A DNA stretch of 64,000 nt, from the NCBI RefSeq assembly GCF_900129465.1, contig NZ_FSRA01000002.1:558001-622000 (forward strand), written 5' to 3'. Under the pieces are notes generated by a model. The model was given only the letters and a program-made list of their open reading frames with translations. It did not search any database and had not been told where the DNA came from. Origin of the DNA: Chitinophaga niabensis (lineage in GTDB: Bacteria > Bacteroidota > Bacteroidia > Chitinophagales > Chitinophagaceae). The position numbers were made by a program, and so were the translations under genes. Below are positions 52,613 through 61,748 of the stretch, one piece after another (position 1 is the first letter of the stretch; each line of letters begins with the position of its first letter).

Positions 52613-55600
52613 ATGAGCTTACCTTCTTTATCGCTCAAGCGGCCGGTACTGGCAATTGTGATGAACATCATTATTGTGATCTTCGGCCTTGTGGGTTATA
52701 CTTTCCTGGGGGTGCGGGACTTCCCGGCCATTGACCCTCCGGTTGTGAATGTGCGTACTTCTTATGGTGGCGCCAACTCAGATATTATTGAAACACAGAT
52801 CACGGAAACACTGGAGAAAGCCATCAATGGTGTTGCCGGGATCAAAAACATCTCTTCCCTCAGCAGCCAGGGTACCAGCAATATCACGGTGGAATTTGAA
52901 CTGGGAGAAGACCTTGAAGCAGCAACGAACGATGTGCGGGATAAAGTGTCCCAGGCGCAACGGAACCTTCCGCCGGACCTGGAAGCACCACCTGTAGTGT
53001 CTAAAGCTGATGCCAATTCGGACAACATCATTTCCATGACGGTGCAGAGCAATACCCGTAATCAGCTGGAGATTACAGAATATGCTACCAACGTACTCCT
53101 GGAAAAATTACAAACGATCCCGGGGGTAAGCTCTATCCAGATCATGGGTGAAAAGAAATATGCCATGCGCATATGGATGGACCCTTCCCGTTTATCAGCA
53201 TATGGCCTCACACCGGGAGATGTACAGAATGCCCTTACAAGAGAGAACGTGGAATTACCTTCCGGTAAAATTGCCGGTAACTCCACAGAATTAACTGTGC
53301 GAACCTTCGGACGGCTGGATACGGAAGAGGAATTCAATGCACTGATCATTAAGAATGTGAACGGCGCCGAAGTGAGGCTCCGGGATATAGGACAGGCTGT
53401 ATTAGGACCGGAGAATGAAGAAACACAGCTCAAGGAATCCGGTATTCCACAGATCGCATTGGGATTAATACCACAACCAGGCGCCAACTATGTGGCCATT
53501 GCCAATGAATTCTACAAACGATACGAACATCTTAAAAAAGAAATACCAGACGATTTCAGTCTCAATATCGGGATAGATAATACAGCCTTCATTAAAAAGA
53601 GTATCCACGAAGTACAGGAAACACTCATCATTGCATTGGTGCTGGTGATCCTGATCGTATACCTCTTCTTCCGTGACTGGCTGATGGCTTTGCGGCCTAT
53701 CCTGGATATCCCCGTATCATTGATCGGGGCATTCTTCATCATGTACATCTGCGGCTTCACCATCAACATCCTTACCCTGCTGGCCATTGTACTGGCAACG
53801 GGCCTGGTGGTGGACGACGGTATTGTGGTAACGGAGAACATCTATAAAAAGATAGAAGCCGGTTTGCCCCGTATGCGTGCAGCGAAAGAAGGATCTGAAG
53901 AGATCTTCTTTGCGGTAATTGCCACTTCCATCACACTGGCCTTCGTATTCCTGCCGATCATTTTCTTACAGGGTTTTGTGGGAAGCCTGTTCCGGGAATT
54001 CGGGATCGTGGTGGCCGGTGCGGTATTGATCTCTGCTTTTGTATCCTTAACGCTTACCCCCGTGCTCAACGTTAAGCTGGCACACAAAACACATAAACAC
54101 TCCTGGTTCTACGAAAAAACAGAACCATTCTTCCGCTGGATGGAAACCAGCTATCAGAAATCGCTGACCGCATTCATGAAAATAAAAGCGATGGCGGTAG
54201 TGATCATCCTTATCTGCTTAGGCATGATCTACTGGTTGTTCAACACACTGCAATCAGAACTGGCGCCGATGGAAGACAGGAACTCTTTCCGTTTGTCCGT
54301 TACCGCGCCGGAAGGAACTTCTTACGATGCTATGGATAAATATGTGAACAGCCTGGTGCAGTTCCTGCTGGATTCCATTCCTGAAAAACAGATCATCCTT
54401 TCTGTAACAGCACCCGGTTTCTCCGGTGCAGGTTCTGTGAATACGGCCTTTATATTTGTGACCTTGCCGGAACCAAAAGACAGGAGCCGCTCTCAGAAGC
54501 AGATCGTGGAAATGGTGAACCGGAACATGTACAGGTTCCCGCAGGGAAGAGTATTTGCGATAGAACAACAAACCATCCAGGTAGGCCGCCGTGGCGGTTT
54601 GCCGGTATCATTCGTATTGCAGAATGTGAACTTTGATAAACTGGCATCTGTGATCCCGCGCTTCATGGATGAGGCCAACAGCAACCCCACTTTCCAAAGT
54701 GTGGATGTGGACCTTAAGTTCAATAAACCGGAATTACGCATCCAGATCAACCGTCCCAAAGCCAGTGAGCTGGGCGTTTCTGTGGAAGACATTTCCTCTA
54801 CATTACAACTGGCACTCAGTAACCGGCGCTTTGGATATTTTATCCGCAACGGTAAACAATACCAGGTAATGGGCCAGGTGTTCCGGGACGACAGGGATGA
54901 TCCGGTGGATCTGCAAAGCATTTATGTGCGGAATTCCCGTGGCGAACCCATTCAGCTGGATAACCTGGTTACCATCAGCGAAGAAACCAGCCCGCCGATC
55001 ATCTATCACTTTAACCGGATGAAATCCGCTACCATTTCAGCAGGCCTTGCGCCAGGTAAAACTATCGGTGATGGTATCGCCGCCATGAATAGCATTTATG
55101 ATAAGCTGGAAAAAGAAAAACTGATCGATGAATCCTTTGCAACAGCGCTGAGCGGTTCTTCACGGGATTATGCGGAAAGTGGTTCCAACACTATGTTTGC
55201 ATTGGTACTGGCACTCATATTGATCTATCTTGTACTGGCCGCACAGTTCGAAAGCTGGGTGGATCCATTCATCATCATGTTAACGGTGCCGCTGGCCTTT
55301 GCGGGTGCATTGCTCTCGCTGTGGCTATTCGGGCAAACCTGGAATATCTTCTCCCAGATCGGTGTAATTATGCTGATAGGGTTAGTAACCAAAAACGGTA
55401 TCCTCATCGTGGAATTTGCCAACCATATGCGGGATAGTGGTAAGGAAAAAGCAGCGTCTGCCATAGAAGGTTCCGTGATGCGTTTACGGCCCATCCTTAT
55501 GACCAGCCTTGCGATGGCCCTGGGTGCATTGCCTATTGCCATGAGCCTTGGTGCCGCTGCAACCAGCCGTATTCCACTGGGTATCGTGATTGTGGGTGGT

Positions 55601-55741
55601 ATTATGTTCTCGCTGGTACTCACCTTATATGTGATCCCGGCGATGTACACCTTCCTGAGCCGCAGAAAAAAGAATGTTGAATATGAAGAAGCGTTGTTGC
55701 AGGAAAATCCGGAAGCGGCTGCTGCAACAGCACATGCATAA
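52613..55741 (+). CDS. RND multidrug efflux pump, HAE1 type
   Basis: The 1042-residue inner-membrane pump has 12 membrane helices and two large periplasmic loops. The proton-relay pair Asp401-Asp402 is in ATGLVVDDGIVVTENI; the matching Lys is in MLIGLVTKNGILIVEFAN. The N-terminus (LPSLSLKRPVLAIVMNIIIV) and GVAGIKNISSLSSQGTSNIT are typical of the AcrB-like HAE1 family. It exports hydrophobic drugs or other compounds with proton antiport, working with the adaptor upstream (20-base gap) and the channel downstream (18-base gap). Confidence 0.97.
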   Translation: MSLPSLSLKRPVLAIVMNIIIVIFGLVGYTFLGVRDFPAIDPPVVNVRTSYGGANSDIIETQITETLEKAINGVAGIKNISSLSSQGTSNITVEFELGEDLEAATNDVRDKVSQAQRNLPPDLEAPPVVSKADANSDNIISMTVQSNTRNQLEITEYATNVLLEKLQTIPGVSSIQIMGEKKYAMRIWMDPSRLSAYGLTPGDVQNALTRENVELPSGKIAGNSTELTVRTFGRLDTEEEFNALIIKNVNGAEVRLRDIGQAVLGPENEETQLKESGIPQIALGLIPQPGANYVAIANEFYKRYEHLKKEIPDDFSLNIGIDNTAFIKKSIHEVQETLIIALVLVILIVYLFFRDWLMALRPILDIPVSLIGAFFIMYICGFTINILTLLAIVLATGLVVDDGIVVTENIYKKIEAGLPRMRAAKEGSEEIFFAVIATSITLAFVFLPIIFLQGFVGSLFREFGIVVAGAVLISAFVSLTLTPVLNVKLAHKTHKHSWFYEKTEPFFRWMETSYQKSLTAFMKIKAMAVVIILICLGMIYWLFNTLQSELAPMEDRNSFRLSVTAPEGTSYDAMDKYVNSLVQFLLDSIPEKQIILSVTAPGFSGAGSVNTAFIFVTLPEPKDRSRSQKQIVEMVNRNMYRFPQGRVFAIEQQTIQVGRRGGLPVSFVLQNVNFDKLASVIPRFMDEANSNPTFQSVDVDLKFNKPELRIQINRPKASELGVSVEDISSTLQLALSNRRFGYFIRNGKQYQVMGQVFRDDRDDPVDLQSIYVRNSRGEPIQLDNLVTISEETSPPIIYHFNRMKSATISAGLAPGKTIGDGIAAMNSIYDKLEKEKLIDESFATALSGSSRDYAESGSNTMFALVLALILIYLVLAAQFESWVDPFIIMLTVPLAFAGALLSLWLFGQTWNIFSQIGVIMLIGLVTKNGILIVEFANHMRDSGKEKAASAIEGSVMRLRPILMTSLAMALGALPIAMSLGAAATSRIPLGIVIVGGIMFSLVLTLYVIPAMYTFLSRRKKNVEYEEALLQENPEAAAATAHA

Positions 55742-55759
55742 GAATCATTAATCAATACG

Positions 55760-57085
55760 ATGAAACTGATCAGAATATTTTTAGCCGGCATTTTTTCACT
55801 ATTGCTTGTTACAGGCGCTAAAGCACAACAGGTGCTTACGCTGGAACAGGCCATAGACCTTGGCTTAAAGAACAACTTTGATATCCGCCTCGCTAAAAAC
55901 GATGCTGCGGTTGCAGCCAACGATAATGCCTACGCCAACTTTGCGTTTGCACCCCGTGTGAATGGTACTGCATCTAAACTATGGACCAATACCGGTACCA
56001 AACAGGAGTTCGGGAATGGCAACAAACGGGATACCAGTGGTATCAAGAACCGGCAGTTCCAGGGAGCGGTGAACCTTAACTGGACCTTGTTTGACGGGCT
56101 TAAAATGTTTGCTACCCGCCAGCGTATCCAGGCGATTGAAATATTAGGTGAGATGGGGGTGAAGAACCAGGTAGAGAATACCATTGCTGCCATCATCAAC
56201 AGCTATTATAACATTGCACAGCAGAAGCAACAGCTCCGTGCACTGGCAGAACAAATGAGCATCTCGGAAGAAAGGGTGAAATTGTCCGATGCAAAGTTCC
56301 AGACAGGGCTTGGGCCTAAAACAGACTGGTTGCAGGCAAAGGTGGATTACAATGCACAACGTGCTATGTGGCTCCGTCAGCAAACCACGATTGAGCAAAG
56401 TAAAGCTTCCCTCAACCAGTTACTGGCTATTGCAGATGAAAGTACTAATTACGATGTGCATGATACCATTCCGGTGAACCTCGCGCTGTCTTATGGTGAG
56501 ATCCAGGAAAATATCCATCAGACCAATCCGCAGTTGCAGATGGCGAAACAGAACCTGGAGATCTCACGTATTGCTTTGAAGGAAGCTAAAGGAGATTTCT
56601 TCCCGGTGCTCTCTTTCAATTCTGCTTATAACTTTAACCAATCCAGGGCTAATGCTGCGGTGAACCAGTTCAGCCCTGTGTTTAATCAAAACAAGGTTTT
56701 TAACTACGGGTTTTCTGCCACGGTGCCCATCTTCAATGGACTGAACGTACACCGGCAGGTGAAGAATGCGAAACTGAATATTGAATACCAGCAGCTTGCT
56801 TTGGATAATCAGCAATCACAGGTAAACCTTTTCCTGAGAAATGCGTTTAAAGATTATGAGTATTATAAAATGTCGCTCACGCTGGAGGAAGAAAGTGTAG
56901 ACCTTGCGAGGGAAAATGTGATGGTGGCGTTGGAGCGTTTCAGGCAGGGGGTATCTACTACACTGGAGTTAAAGGAAGCGCAGCAAAGTCTTGAACTGGC
57001 TGCTTATCGTTTGATCCAGGCGAGGTATAATACCAAGATCTCCGAAACAGAATTGATGCGTTTGAAAGGAACGCTCTTGAAATAA
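55760..57085 (+). CDS. TolC-like outer-membrane efflux channel
   Basis: The 441-residue protein has a signal peptide (1-22, TGAKAQQ) and the two OEP repeats of the TolC family: LTLEQAIDLGLKNNFDIRLA near the start, long helices in each half, and FRQGVSTTLELKEAQQSLEL near residue 395. It forms the trimeric outer-membrane exit duct for the RND pump. It is the last gene of the operon and is followed by an intrinsic terminator. Confidence 0.95.
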   Translation: MKLIRIFLAGIFSLLLVTGAKAQQVLTLEQAIDLGLKNNFDIRLAKNDAAVAANDNAYANFAFAPRVNGTASKLWTNTGTKQEFGNGNKRDTSGIKNRQFQGAVNLNWTLFDGLKMFATRQRIQAIEILGEMGVKNQVENTIAAIINSYYNIAQQKQQLRALAEQMSISEERVKLSDAKFQTGLGPKTDWLQAKVDYNAQRAMWLRQQTTIEQSKASLNQLLAIADESTNYDVHDTIPVNLALSYGEIQENIHQTNPQLQMAKQNLEISRIALKEAKGDFFPVLSFNSAYNFNQSRANAAVNQFSPVFNQNKVFNYGFSATVPIFNGLNVHRQVKNAKLNIEYQQLALDNQQSQVNLFLRNAFKDYEYYKMSLTLEEESVDLARENVMVALERFRQGVSTTLELKEAQQSLELAAYRLIQARYNTKISETELMRLKGTLLK

Positions 57086-57107
57086 TAAATACCTGCTTAA
57101 AAGAAGG

Positions 57108-57140
57108 GGCTGTTCCGTGAGGAATGGCCTTTTTCTTTTT
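57108..57140 (+). terminator. intrinsic terminator after the efflux operon
   Basis: GGCTGTTCC / GGAATGGCC (9-bp stem with two G-T pairs, GTGA loop) followed by TTTTTCTTTTT, 22 bases after the channel gene stop. Confidence 0.8.
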
Positions 57141-57152
57141 ATGAAATATTTG

Positions 57153-57264
57153 CTGAAAGCCTGCCGCGCAGCAGAGGGCGGAGATTTTTTGCTTTGAGGG
57201 AGAAGGAGATGCTTTTTTACTGAAAGCCTGCCGCGCAGCAGAGGGCGGAGTTTTTTTTGCTTTT
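57153..57264. repeat. two direct copies of a GC-rich 31-bp element
   Basis: CTGAAAGCCTGCCGCGCAGC followed by AGAGGGCGGAG occurs at 57153-57183 and again at 57220-57250; both are followed by a T-run and GCTTT. The core CTGCCGCGCAG is a short palindrome. The copies lie between the efflux terminator and a convergent gene. They look like REP-type extragenic elements, possibly with terminator activity. Confidence 0.7.
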
Positions 57265-57350
57265 ATAGCTTCTGCTCAATAGCGAACAAACCGATGCAGT
57301 GAGTGACACAACGGCGGCTGAGTAAAGATCAATTGCTGACCCTAAAAAAA

Positions 57351-58100
57351 TTATTGTTGTGTGGATGTATCCTTTGGTTTCAATCCCTGCTCCCGGAGAT
57401 ACCTGTCGTACGATTGTTTGATGAAGAGCATCAGGTCATAATCCGATGCATTGAGCAGGAATGCATAGCTGGGCCGGTGCGTAAGCATAAAGGAATCCAG
57501 CGCGGGGCTTTCCAATTTGGTGAGCCTGGCTACGAGTTCAGGATTATAGCGGTAGTCGATATGTTTCTCTTCTTCCCAGTATTGCAGCTGCTCCCCGAAC
57601 TTCTCTTTCCGTTTACGGGCCTTGCTGGGTATCAGGTAACTCAATGCGGTGATAGGATTGGAAGGTAGTGTTTTGAGAACATCCAGGGCGCCGGGTCTTT
57701 TATATCCGAAGTATTTCTCATACTCATCCCGGATGGCCAGGGAATCCCTTTTATAGATCCGGCCACGCACATTCACCCCCTGCAATCCAAAGATCTGGCG
57801 TTTTAGTTCCACATTCTGGGTAGAGGAAATGCCGGTTGCAATGATGGAGGTCCTTACATAACTCAGCATGGAAAACTCAATGGTATCTCCCGGAAGGGCC
57901 TCAATATAATAACGGCCGGTTTCATTACTCACCGTACCTATCCTGGCCCTTTTATTCCAGATACTCACGGAAGGCAGCCCCACACGGGTATCACCATCCG
58001 TAACCATTCCGGTTAACCGCACCTGCGCGGCCGCCTCCTGTAAAGCGGGCACTATAAAAATTAAGAGTGCAACAGCGTATCTGAATAGAAAATACTTCAT
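57351..58100 (-). CDS. exported carboxypeptidase-regulatory-like domain protein
   Basis: The 249-residue protein has a signal peptide (1-24, LQEAAAQ) and a carboxypeptidase-D regulatory-like beta-sandwich (about 27-110; VRLTGMVTDGDTRVGLPSVS, ALPGDTIEFSMLSYVRTSII). The remaining 130 residues are helical and basic with no recognised domain. A -7 element TAAATTTG lies at 58111-58118 (minus), only 10 bases from the ATG, so the transcript is nearly leaderless. Members of this class are common in Bacteroidota; function is not known. Confidence 0.85.
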   Translation of the reverse strand: MKYFLFRYAVALLIFIVPALQEAAAQVRLTGMVTDGDTRVGLPSVSIWNKRARIGTVSNETGRYYIEALPGDTIEFSMLSYVRTSIIATGISSTQNVELKRQIFGLQGVNVRGRIYKRDSLAIRDEYEKYFGYKRPGALDVLKTLPSNPITALSYLIPSKARKRKEKFGEQLQYWEEEKHIDYRYNPELVARLTKLESPALDSFMLTHRPSYAFLLNASDYDLMLFIKQSYDRYLREQGLKPKDTSTQQ

Positions 58101-58218
58101 ACTAATATTTCAAATTTAGCGTTCCAAGCTCAAATGAAACGTTAAAAATATGCGCAATCCTTTGCCTATTGCCGTTGGATTTGCATAATTTCGGTCATAA
58201 TCATCCGAATATTGTGCC

Positions 58219-59148
58219 ATGCCGAAAAAGATCTTATTTGCCACGCAACGTTACCAATACCTGAAAGCGCGCATTTTAGCGATCGCCCCGGCAGATTGGG
58301 AAGATGGTCATATCATTATCCGGGATTTCCCGGACGGGGAGCATTACCATCGTATAACCAGCAACGTTAGCGGTAAAGAAGTGGTGCTCATCGGAGGTAC
58401 CATTGATGATAAGGAAACCCTCGAACTCTTCGACATTGCCAACGGTTGTATCCAAACAGGCGCTACCTGCCTGAACCTTGTGATCCCTTATTTTGGCTAT
58501 TCCACCATGGAACGTGCCGTACAGCATGGGGAAATTGTAAAGGCCAAGAACCGTGCTATCCTTTTTTCAGCTTTGCCCACCACCCTCAATACCCGGGTAA
58601 TAATGATAGACCTCCATGTGGATGGGATCTCCTATTACTTCGAAAGCAATGTTCGCCCGGTACACCTGTATGGCAAACTGCTGGTGAAGGAAGCTGCCCT
58701 GGAACTTGCGCAAGGTAAGCCTTTTGTGCTGGCCAGCACAGACGCAGGCCGGGCAAAATGGGTAGAATCCCTCGCGAATGACCTCCAGGTGACCGCCGCT
58801 TTTGTTTTCAAACGCCGTGTTTCAGGTGAAGAAACCCATATTACCGGCATCAGTGCCAATGTTGAAGGCAAGCTGGTGATCATCTATGATGATATGATCC
58901 GTACCGGCGGATCCCTGATCCAGGCTGCCCGGGCTTATAAAGATGCCGGTGCCCGGGAAATTGCCGTGATCACTACCCACGGCATCTTTGCCGGCAATGG
59001 CTTTGAAAAGATCCGTGACAGTGGCCTCGTTCAAAAGGTGGTTTGCACAGATACCCACCCTAATGCCCTGCAAATAACAGACCCGCTTTTGCGTGTACAG
59101 TCCGTGGCCCCGCTGATCCTTGATTATTTTCTGAGCATTCCGCAATAA
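58219..59148 (+). CDS. ribose-phosphate pyrophosphokinase-like protein (divergent Prs)
   Basis: The 309-residue protein has two phosphoribosyltransferase-type folds. The N-terminal half shows DFPDGEHYHRI (Prs: FPDGE) and LVIPYFGYSTMERAVQHGE; the C-terminal half has FKRRVSGEETHITGI (Lys-Arg catalytic loop) and the PRPP loop VIIYDDMIRTGGSLIQ, where canonical enzymes read DDMIDTAGT. The normal YSRQDK flexible loop is replaced by GYSTMER. It may make PRPP from ribose-5-phosphate and ATP, or act on a related sugar phosphate. A canonical prs elsewhere in the genome is likely, so I give no symbol. Confidence 0.85.
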   Translation: MPKKILFATQRYQYLKARILAIAPADWEDGHIIIRDFPDGEHYHRITSNVSGKEVVLIGGTIDDKETLELFDIANGCIQTGATCLNLVIPYFGYSTMERAVQHGEIVKAKNRAILFSALPTTLNTRVIMIDLHVDGISYYFESNVRPVHLYGKLLVKEAALELAQGKPFVLASTDAGRAKWVESLANDLQVTAAFVFKRRVSGEETHITGISANVEGKLVIIYDDMIRTGGSLIQAARAYKDAGAREIAVITTHGIFAGNGFEKIRDSGLVQKVVCTDTHPNALQITDPLLRVQSVAPLILDYFLSIPQ

Positions 59149-59157
59149 TTTTGTTCC

Positions 59158-59589
59158 ATGTTTGATATACGCATTATTGAATACGGCAGCTGTGATTACC
59201 AGGCCATGGTATCACTGCGGGATAAGATACTCAGAGCTCCGCTAGGCCTCACTTTTTCTAATGAATACCTGCAACAGGAGATCTCCGATGTGCTGATAGG
59301 CGCCTTTGAAGAAGAAAAGCTGCTGGCCTGCTGCATCCTCACTCCTGTAAACGAAACAACGGTACAATTGCGCCAGATGGCCGTGGATGATAAGCTACAG
59401 GGTAAAGGCACTGGCAGTAAGGTGCTCCGGTTTGCGGAAGAAGAGGCAAAACGGAATGGGTTCCGGGAATTAATGATGCATGCGCGCAAAGAGGCAGCAC
59501 CTTTTTATCGTAAGAACGGGTATGAAATAAGGGGAGAAGAATTTGAAGAAGTGGGCATTGCCCATTATGAAATGTTCAAACGGCTGTAA
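59158..59589 (+). CDS. GNAT-family N-acetyltransferase
   Basis: The 143-residue protein is a compact GNAT (ElaA/YitH-like in size): VQLRQMAVDDKLQGKGTGSK (motif A with Q-x-x-G-x-G) at about 78-97 and LMMHARKEAAPFYRKNGYEI (motif B) at about 105-124. It starts 9 bases after the Prs-like gene stop and is probably co-transcribed with it. Its last 25 bases overlap the 3' end of the convergent gene at 59565. Confidence 0.9.
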   Translation: MFDIRIIEYGSCDYQAMVSLRDKILRAPLGLTFSNEYLQQEISDVLIGAFEEEKLLACCILTPVNETTVQLRQMAVDDKLQGKGTGSKVLRFAEEEAKRNGFRELMMHARKEAAPFYRKNGYEIRGEEFEEVGIAHYEMFKRL

Positions 59590-60065
59590 TCTGAAAAGAG
59601 GGTTTGCATCAGGCGGCTGAAATTATCTTTGGCATCCTCGCTTTCAAAAGCACTGGTAGGTATGAGGAAAAAACTGCGCTTATCCCTGTACAGGAAAAAA
59701 AATGAATTTGTTTCCACGATCTGGGAGAAATTCTTCCAGGACAAGGACCTTTCCCCCGGGCCGGTAGAAATGGCCATGCCCTCCTCGTTATAACGCAAAC
59801 GGATACTGTCCTTAAAAGTAGCGGCTTTATTATAGGTAGATACGGGTAACAAATACCAGAATGCCCATCCCAGGATCACCATCATAGCAGAAATGCCCAG
59901 CAGTGCATTAAAGTTTACCACATGAAACAGGTATCCTGTTACTGTGGCCACCAATAAAATAATAAGAGTGTTACGAAATACTTTTATCTCGCCACGCCGG
60001 AGAAAGTGGAAGCGTAATGCATTTATAACCTCTTCCCTATTGTACGTAAACTGAAGGAAATGCAT
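59565..60065 (-). CDS. YcxB-like membrane protein
   Basis: The 166-residue product has two adjacent membrane helices (about 28-50 and 53-75) and a C-terminal PH-like beta domain (about 80-160; LRYNEEGMAISTGPGERSLS, WKNFSQIVETNSFFFLYRDK, FFLIPTSAF) as in the YcxB-like family. Its function is not established. It starts 17 bases after the stop of an exported unknown protein on the same strand. The gene's 3' end overlaps the GNAT gene by 25 bases. Confidence 0.82.
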   Translation of the reverse strand: MHFLQFTYNREEVINALRFHFLRRGEIKVFRNTLIILLVATVTGYLFHVVNFNALLGISAMMVILGWAFWYLLPVSTYNKAATFKDSIRLRYNEEGMAISTGPGERSLSWKNFSQIVETNSFFFLYRDKRSFFLIPTSAFESEDAKDNFSRLMQTLFSDYSRLNIS

Positions 60066-60082
60066 TCATCGAACTTACGAAA

Positions 60083-60577
60083 TTATTTTGATGCAGTCAA
60101 AGACATTGGTGCATCCAGATCGTCGCAAGTGGAAACGGGTGCATTCTTCCGATTTACGGCGGAAGTGGTGATACGCTTGTCTGTCAGGTCTTCTTCATTC
60201 AGACCGGGGAAATTCTTTTTGATGAATTTCAGATACTGCTGCAATACTTTAGGATCAACCTTGAAAGGAGCTACCGGCGCGTCTATATTATCGCCTTTTA
60301 TGGAGGAGCTGTTATTTACGCGTGTTTCATTCTGCAAATACCATTTGTAGAGGTCTACCATGGCCTTTTGCATTTCAGTATCATCTACCTTTTCTACTTT
60401 GGAAGATTGGGGCAGGGTCCATATGAACTCTTCCAATCTGTTTGTATTGGTGGTAGTTTTGGCTTTTGCACCTTTATCGGTTTTCTCGCCGTTATTGTCA
60501 TTCTTATCGCCGGGATGGGCGATCGCTGCAGTGGCAGTTACTGTTCCCAGCACCAGCAAAAACAACAGCTGTTTCAT
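60083..60577 (-). CDS. hypothetical exported protein, 164 aa
   Basis: A signal peptide (1-20, ATAAIAHP) leads into a low-complexity, Lys/Asn/Thr-rich segment (about 22-46) and a helical domain with MVDLYKWYLQNETRV and YLKFIKKNFPGLNEEDLTDK, weakly like DUF3828-type proteins. A single late cysteine (near 153) may be unpaired. It precedes the YcxB-like gene and is probably co-transcribed with it. Function unknown. Confidence 0.75.
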   Translation of the reverse strand: MKQLLFLLVLGTVTATAAIAHPGDKNDNNGEKTDKGAKAKTTTNTNRLEEFIWTLPQSSKVEKVDDTEMQKAMVDLYKWYLQNETRVNNSSSIKGDNIDAPVAPFKVDPKVLQQYLKFIKKNFPGLNEEDLTDKRITTSAVNRKNAPVSTCDDLDAPMSLTASK

Positions 60578-60849
60578 AAGGTAATTTTTAATGACCTAAA
60601 AATACTAAATAAATAACATAAAATACTCCCCGGGGGCTAAATACGCACTTCTACGGGACAAACTGCGGTTTTCACGGTATAAACAGCCTCGGAGTACAAA
60701 TAAAAGACGACCCGGGTGATAAAAAGTTGCAAACCGGCCCGATCTTTTTTTAAAATATACCCCTGGCCAGGGATTAGCCCCTAAAACGCTGGTCCCCTTA
60801 TATATATTACATAGCCGGGTAAGCCGGAATTTGAATAATTTTACAGACC

Positions 60850-61596
60850 ATGAATGCATATATTAATTGGAGTGGCGGCAAAGATGCTTCTTTCGCCCTC
60901 TGGCAATTGCAACAACAGCCTGATTACCACATCCGGTATCTCTTCACTACACTCAGTGAAGCCTTCCAACGTGTTTCCATGCATGGGGTAAGAGAAGTGC
61001 TGCTGGATGAACAAGCCCGCCAGACGGGTATTCCCTTAAAAAAGGCCTATTTGCCGGAAAATGCTTCCATGGAAGACTATAACCGGATAATGAGTACACA
61101 ACTGGCTGAATTACAGGCAGAAGGAATCAGTCATGCTGTTTTCGGAGACATTTTCCTGGAGGACCTGCGTGCTTACCGGGAAACACAATTGGCGCAGATA
61201 GGTATGGAAGGGGTGTTCCCCCTTTGGAAAAAAAACAGTACCCAACTGGTAAAAGATTTCATTACGGCAGGCTTTAAAGCCATTATTGTTTGTGTGAATG
61301 CCAAATATCTCCCGGCATCTTTTGCAGGCCGGATCATTGACGAAGCCTTCCTCGCCGATCTCCCAGCAGAGGTTGATCCTTGCGGAGAGAACGGCGAGTT
61401 CCACAGTTTTGTGTTTGACGGCCCCCTCTTTTCTACACCTGTGGCTTTTACAGTAGGTGAAACGGTAGAAAGAGTGTACTCCCCTGTTCGTGCCGGGGAA
61501 GGTAATTGCTATAAAGATGATGGTGAAAACTGTTTTCAAAAAGAAACGATTGATTGGGACACCCGTTTCTATTTCTGCGATCTGCTGCCTGCCTGA
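60850..61596 (+). CDS. ATP-pyrophosphatase of the diphthine-ammonia ligase (Dph6-like) family
   Basis: The 248-residue protein has the PP-loop SGGKDAS (residues 8-14) at its N-terminus, with Ala in place of the usual Ser, plus the family motifs AVFGDIFLEDLRAYRE and DPCGENGEFHSFVFDGP. These place it in the ATP-pyrophosphatase family that in eukaryotes amidates diphthine on elongation factor 2. Bacteria lack diphthamide, so the bacterial substrate is different and not known; relatives sit in B12-related or other amidation contexts. It is a single-gene unit with a hairpin downstream. Confidence 0.9.
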   Translation: MNAYINWSGGKDASFALWQLQQQPDYHIRYLFTTLSEAFQRVSMHGVREVLLDEQARQTGIPLKKAYLPENASMEDYNRIMSTQLAELQAEGISHAVFGDIFLEDLRAYRETQLAQIGMEGVFPLWKKNSTQLVKDFITAGFKAIIVCVNAKYLPASFAGRIIDEAFLADLPAEVDPCGENGEFHSFVFDGPLFSTPVAFTVGETVERVYSPVRAGEGNCYKDDGENCFQKETIDWDTRFYFCDLLPA

Positions 61597-61654
61597 GGTT
61601 CTTAAGTTAGGTTGTTGATTCTTTGGGACTAAAACACTCCATTCCTGCACCCGT

Positions 61655-61690
61655 AAGAAAAACAAAAGCAATGGATGAATCCATTGCTTT
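61655..61690 (-). terminator. intrinsic terminator on the minus strand
   Basis: A 12-bp stem AAAGCAATGGAT / ATCCATTGCTTT (61665-61690) is followed on the minus strand by TTTTGTTTTTC. It can end a minus transcript carrying the 15-codon frame at 61701-61748; on the plus strand it may weakly serve the Dph6-like gene. Confidence 0.7.
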
Positions 61691-61700
61691 CGAGAGTCAT

Positions 61701-61748
61701 TTACTTTGCAAGAAGATTCTCGCGGTGTAGGAATATTTGGTTTTTCAT
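61701..61748 (-). CDS. possible 15-residue peptide (MKNQIFLHRENLLAK)
   Basis: An ATG at 61748 preceded by GTTACTGTCCT opens a 15-codon frame that stops 11 bases before a strong terminator, so the unit has the shape of a tiny gene. A hairpin CGAGA...TCTCG surrounds its end. The same initiation context (GTTACTATCCTATGAAAA) occurs once more at 62509 on the plus strand before a 22-codon frame (62520-62588). Coding is a guess from this shared context only. Confidence 0.25.
   Translation of the reverse strand: MKNQIFLHRENLLAK

Noticed and set aside
57153..57264. Two repeats could be the start of a CRISPR array
   Set aside because: Only two copies, spacing larger than usual spacers, T-runs attached, and no cas genes in the window.
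60605..60859. 84-codon minus-strand ORF upstream of the Dph6-like gene
   Set aside because: It overlaps the promoter region of the plus-strand gene, begins inside that gene and looks like random translation.
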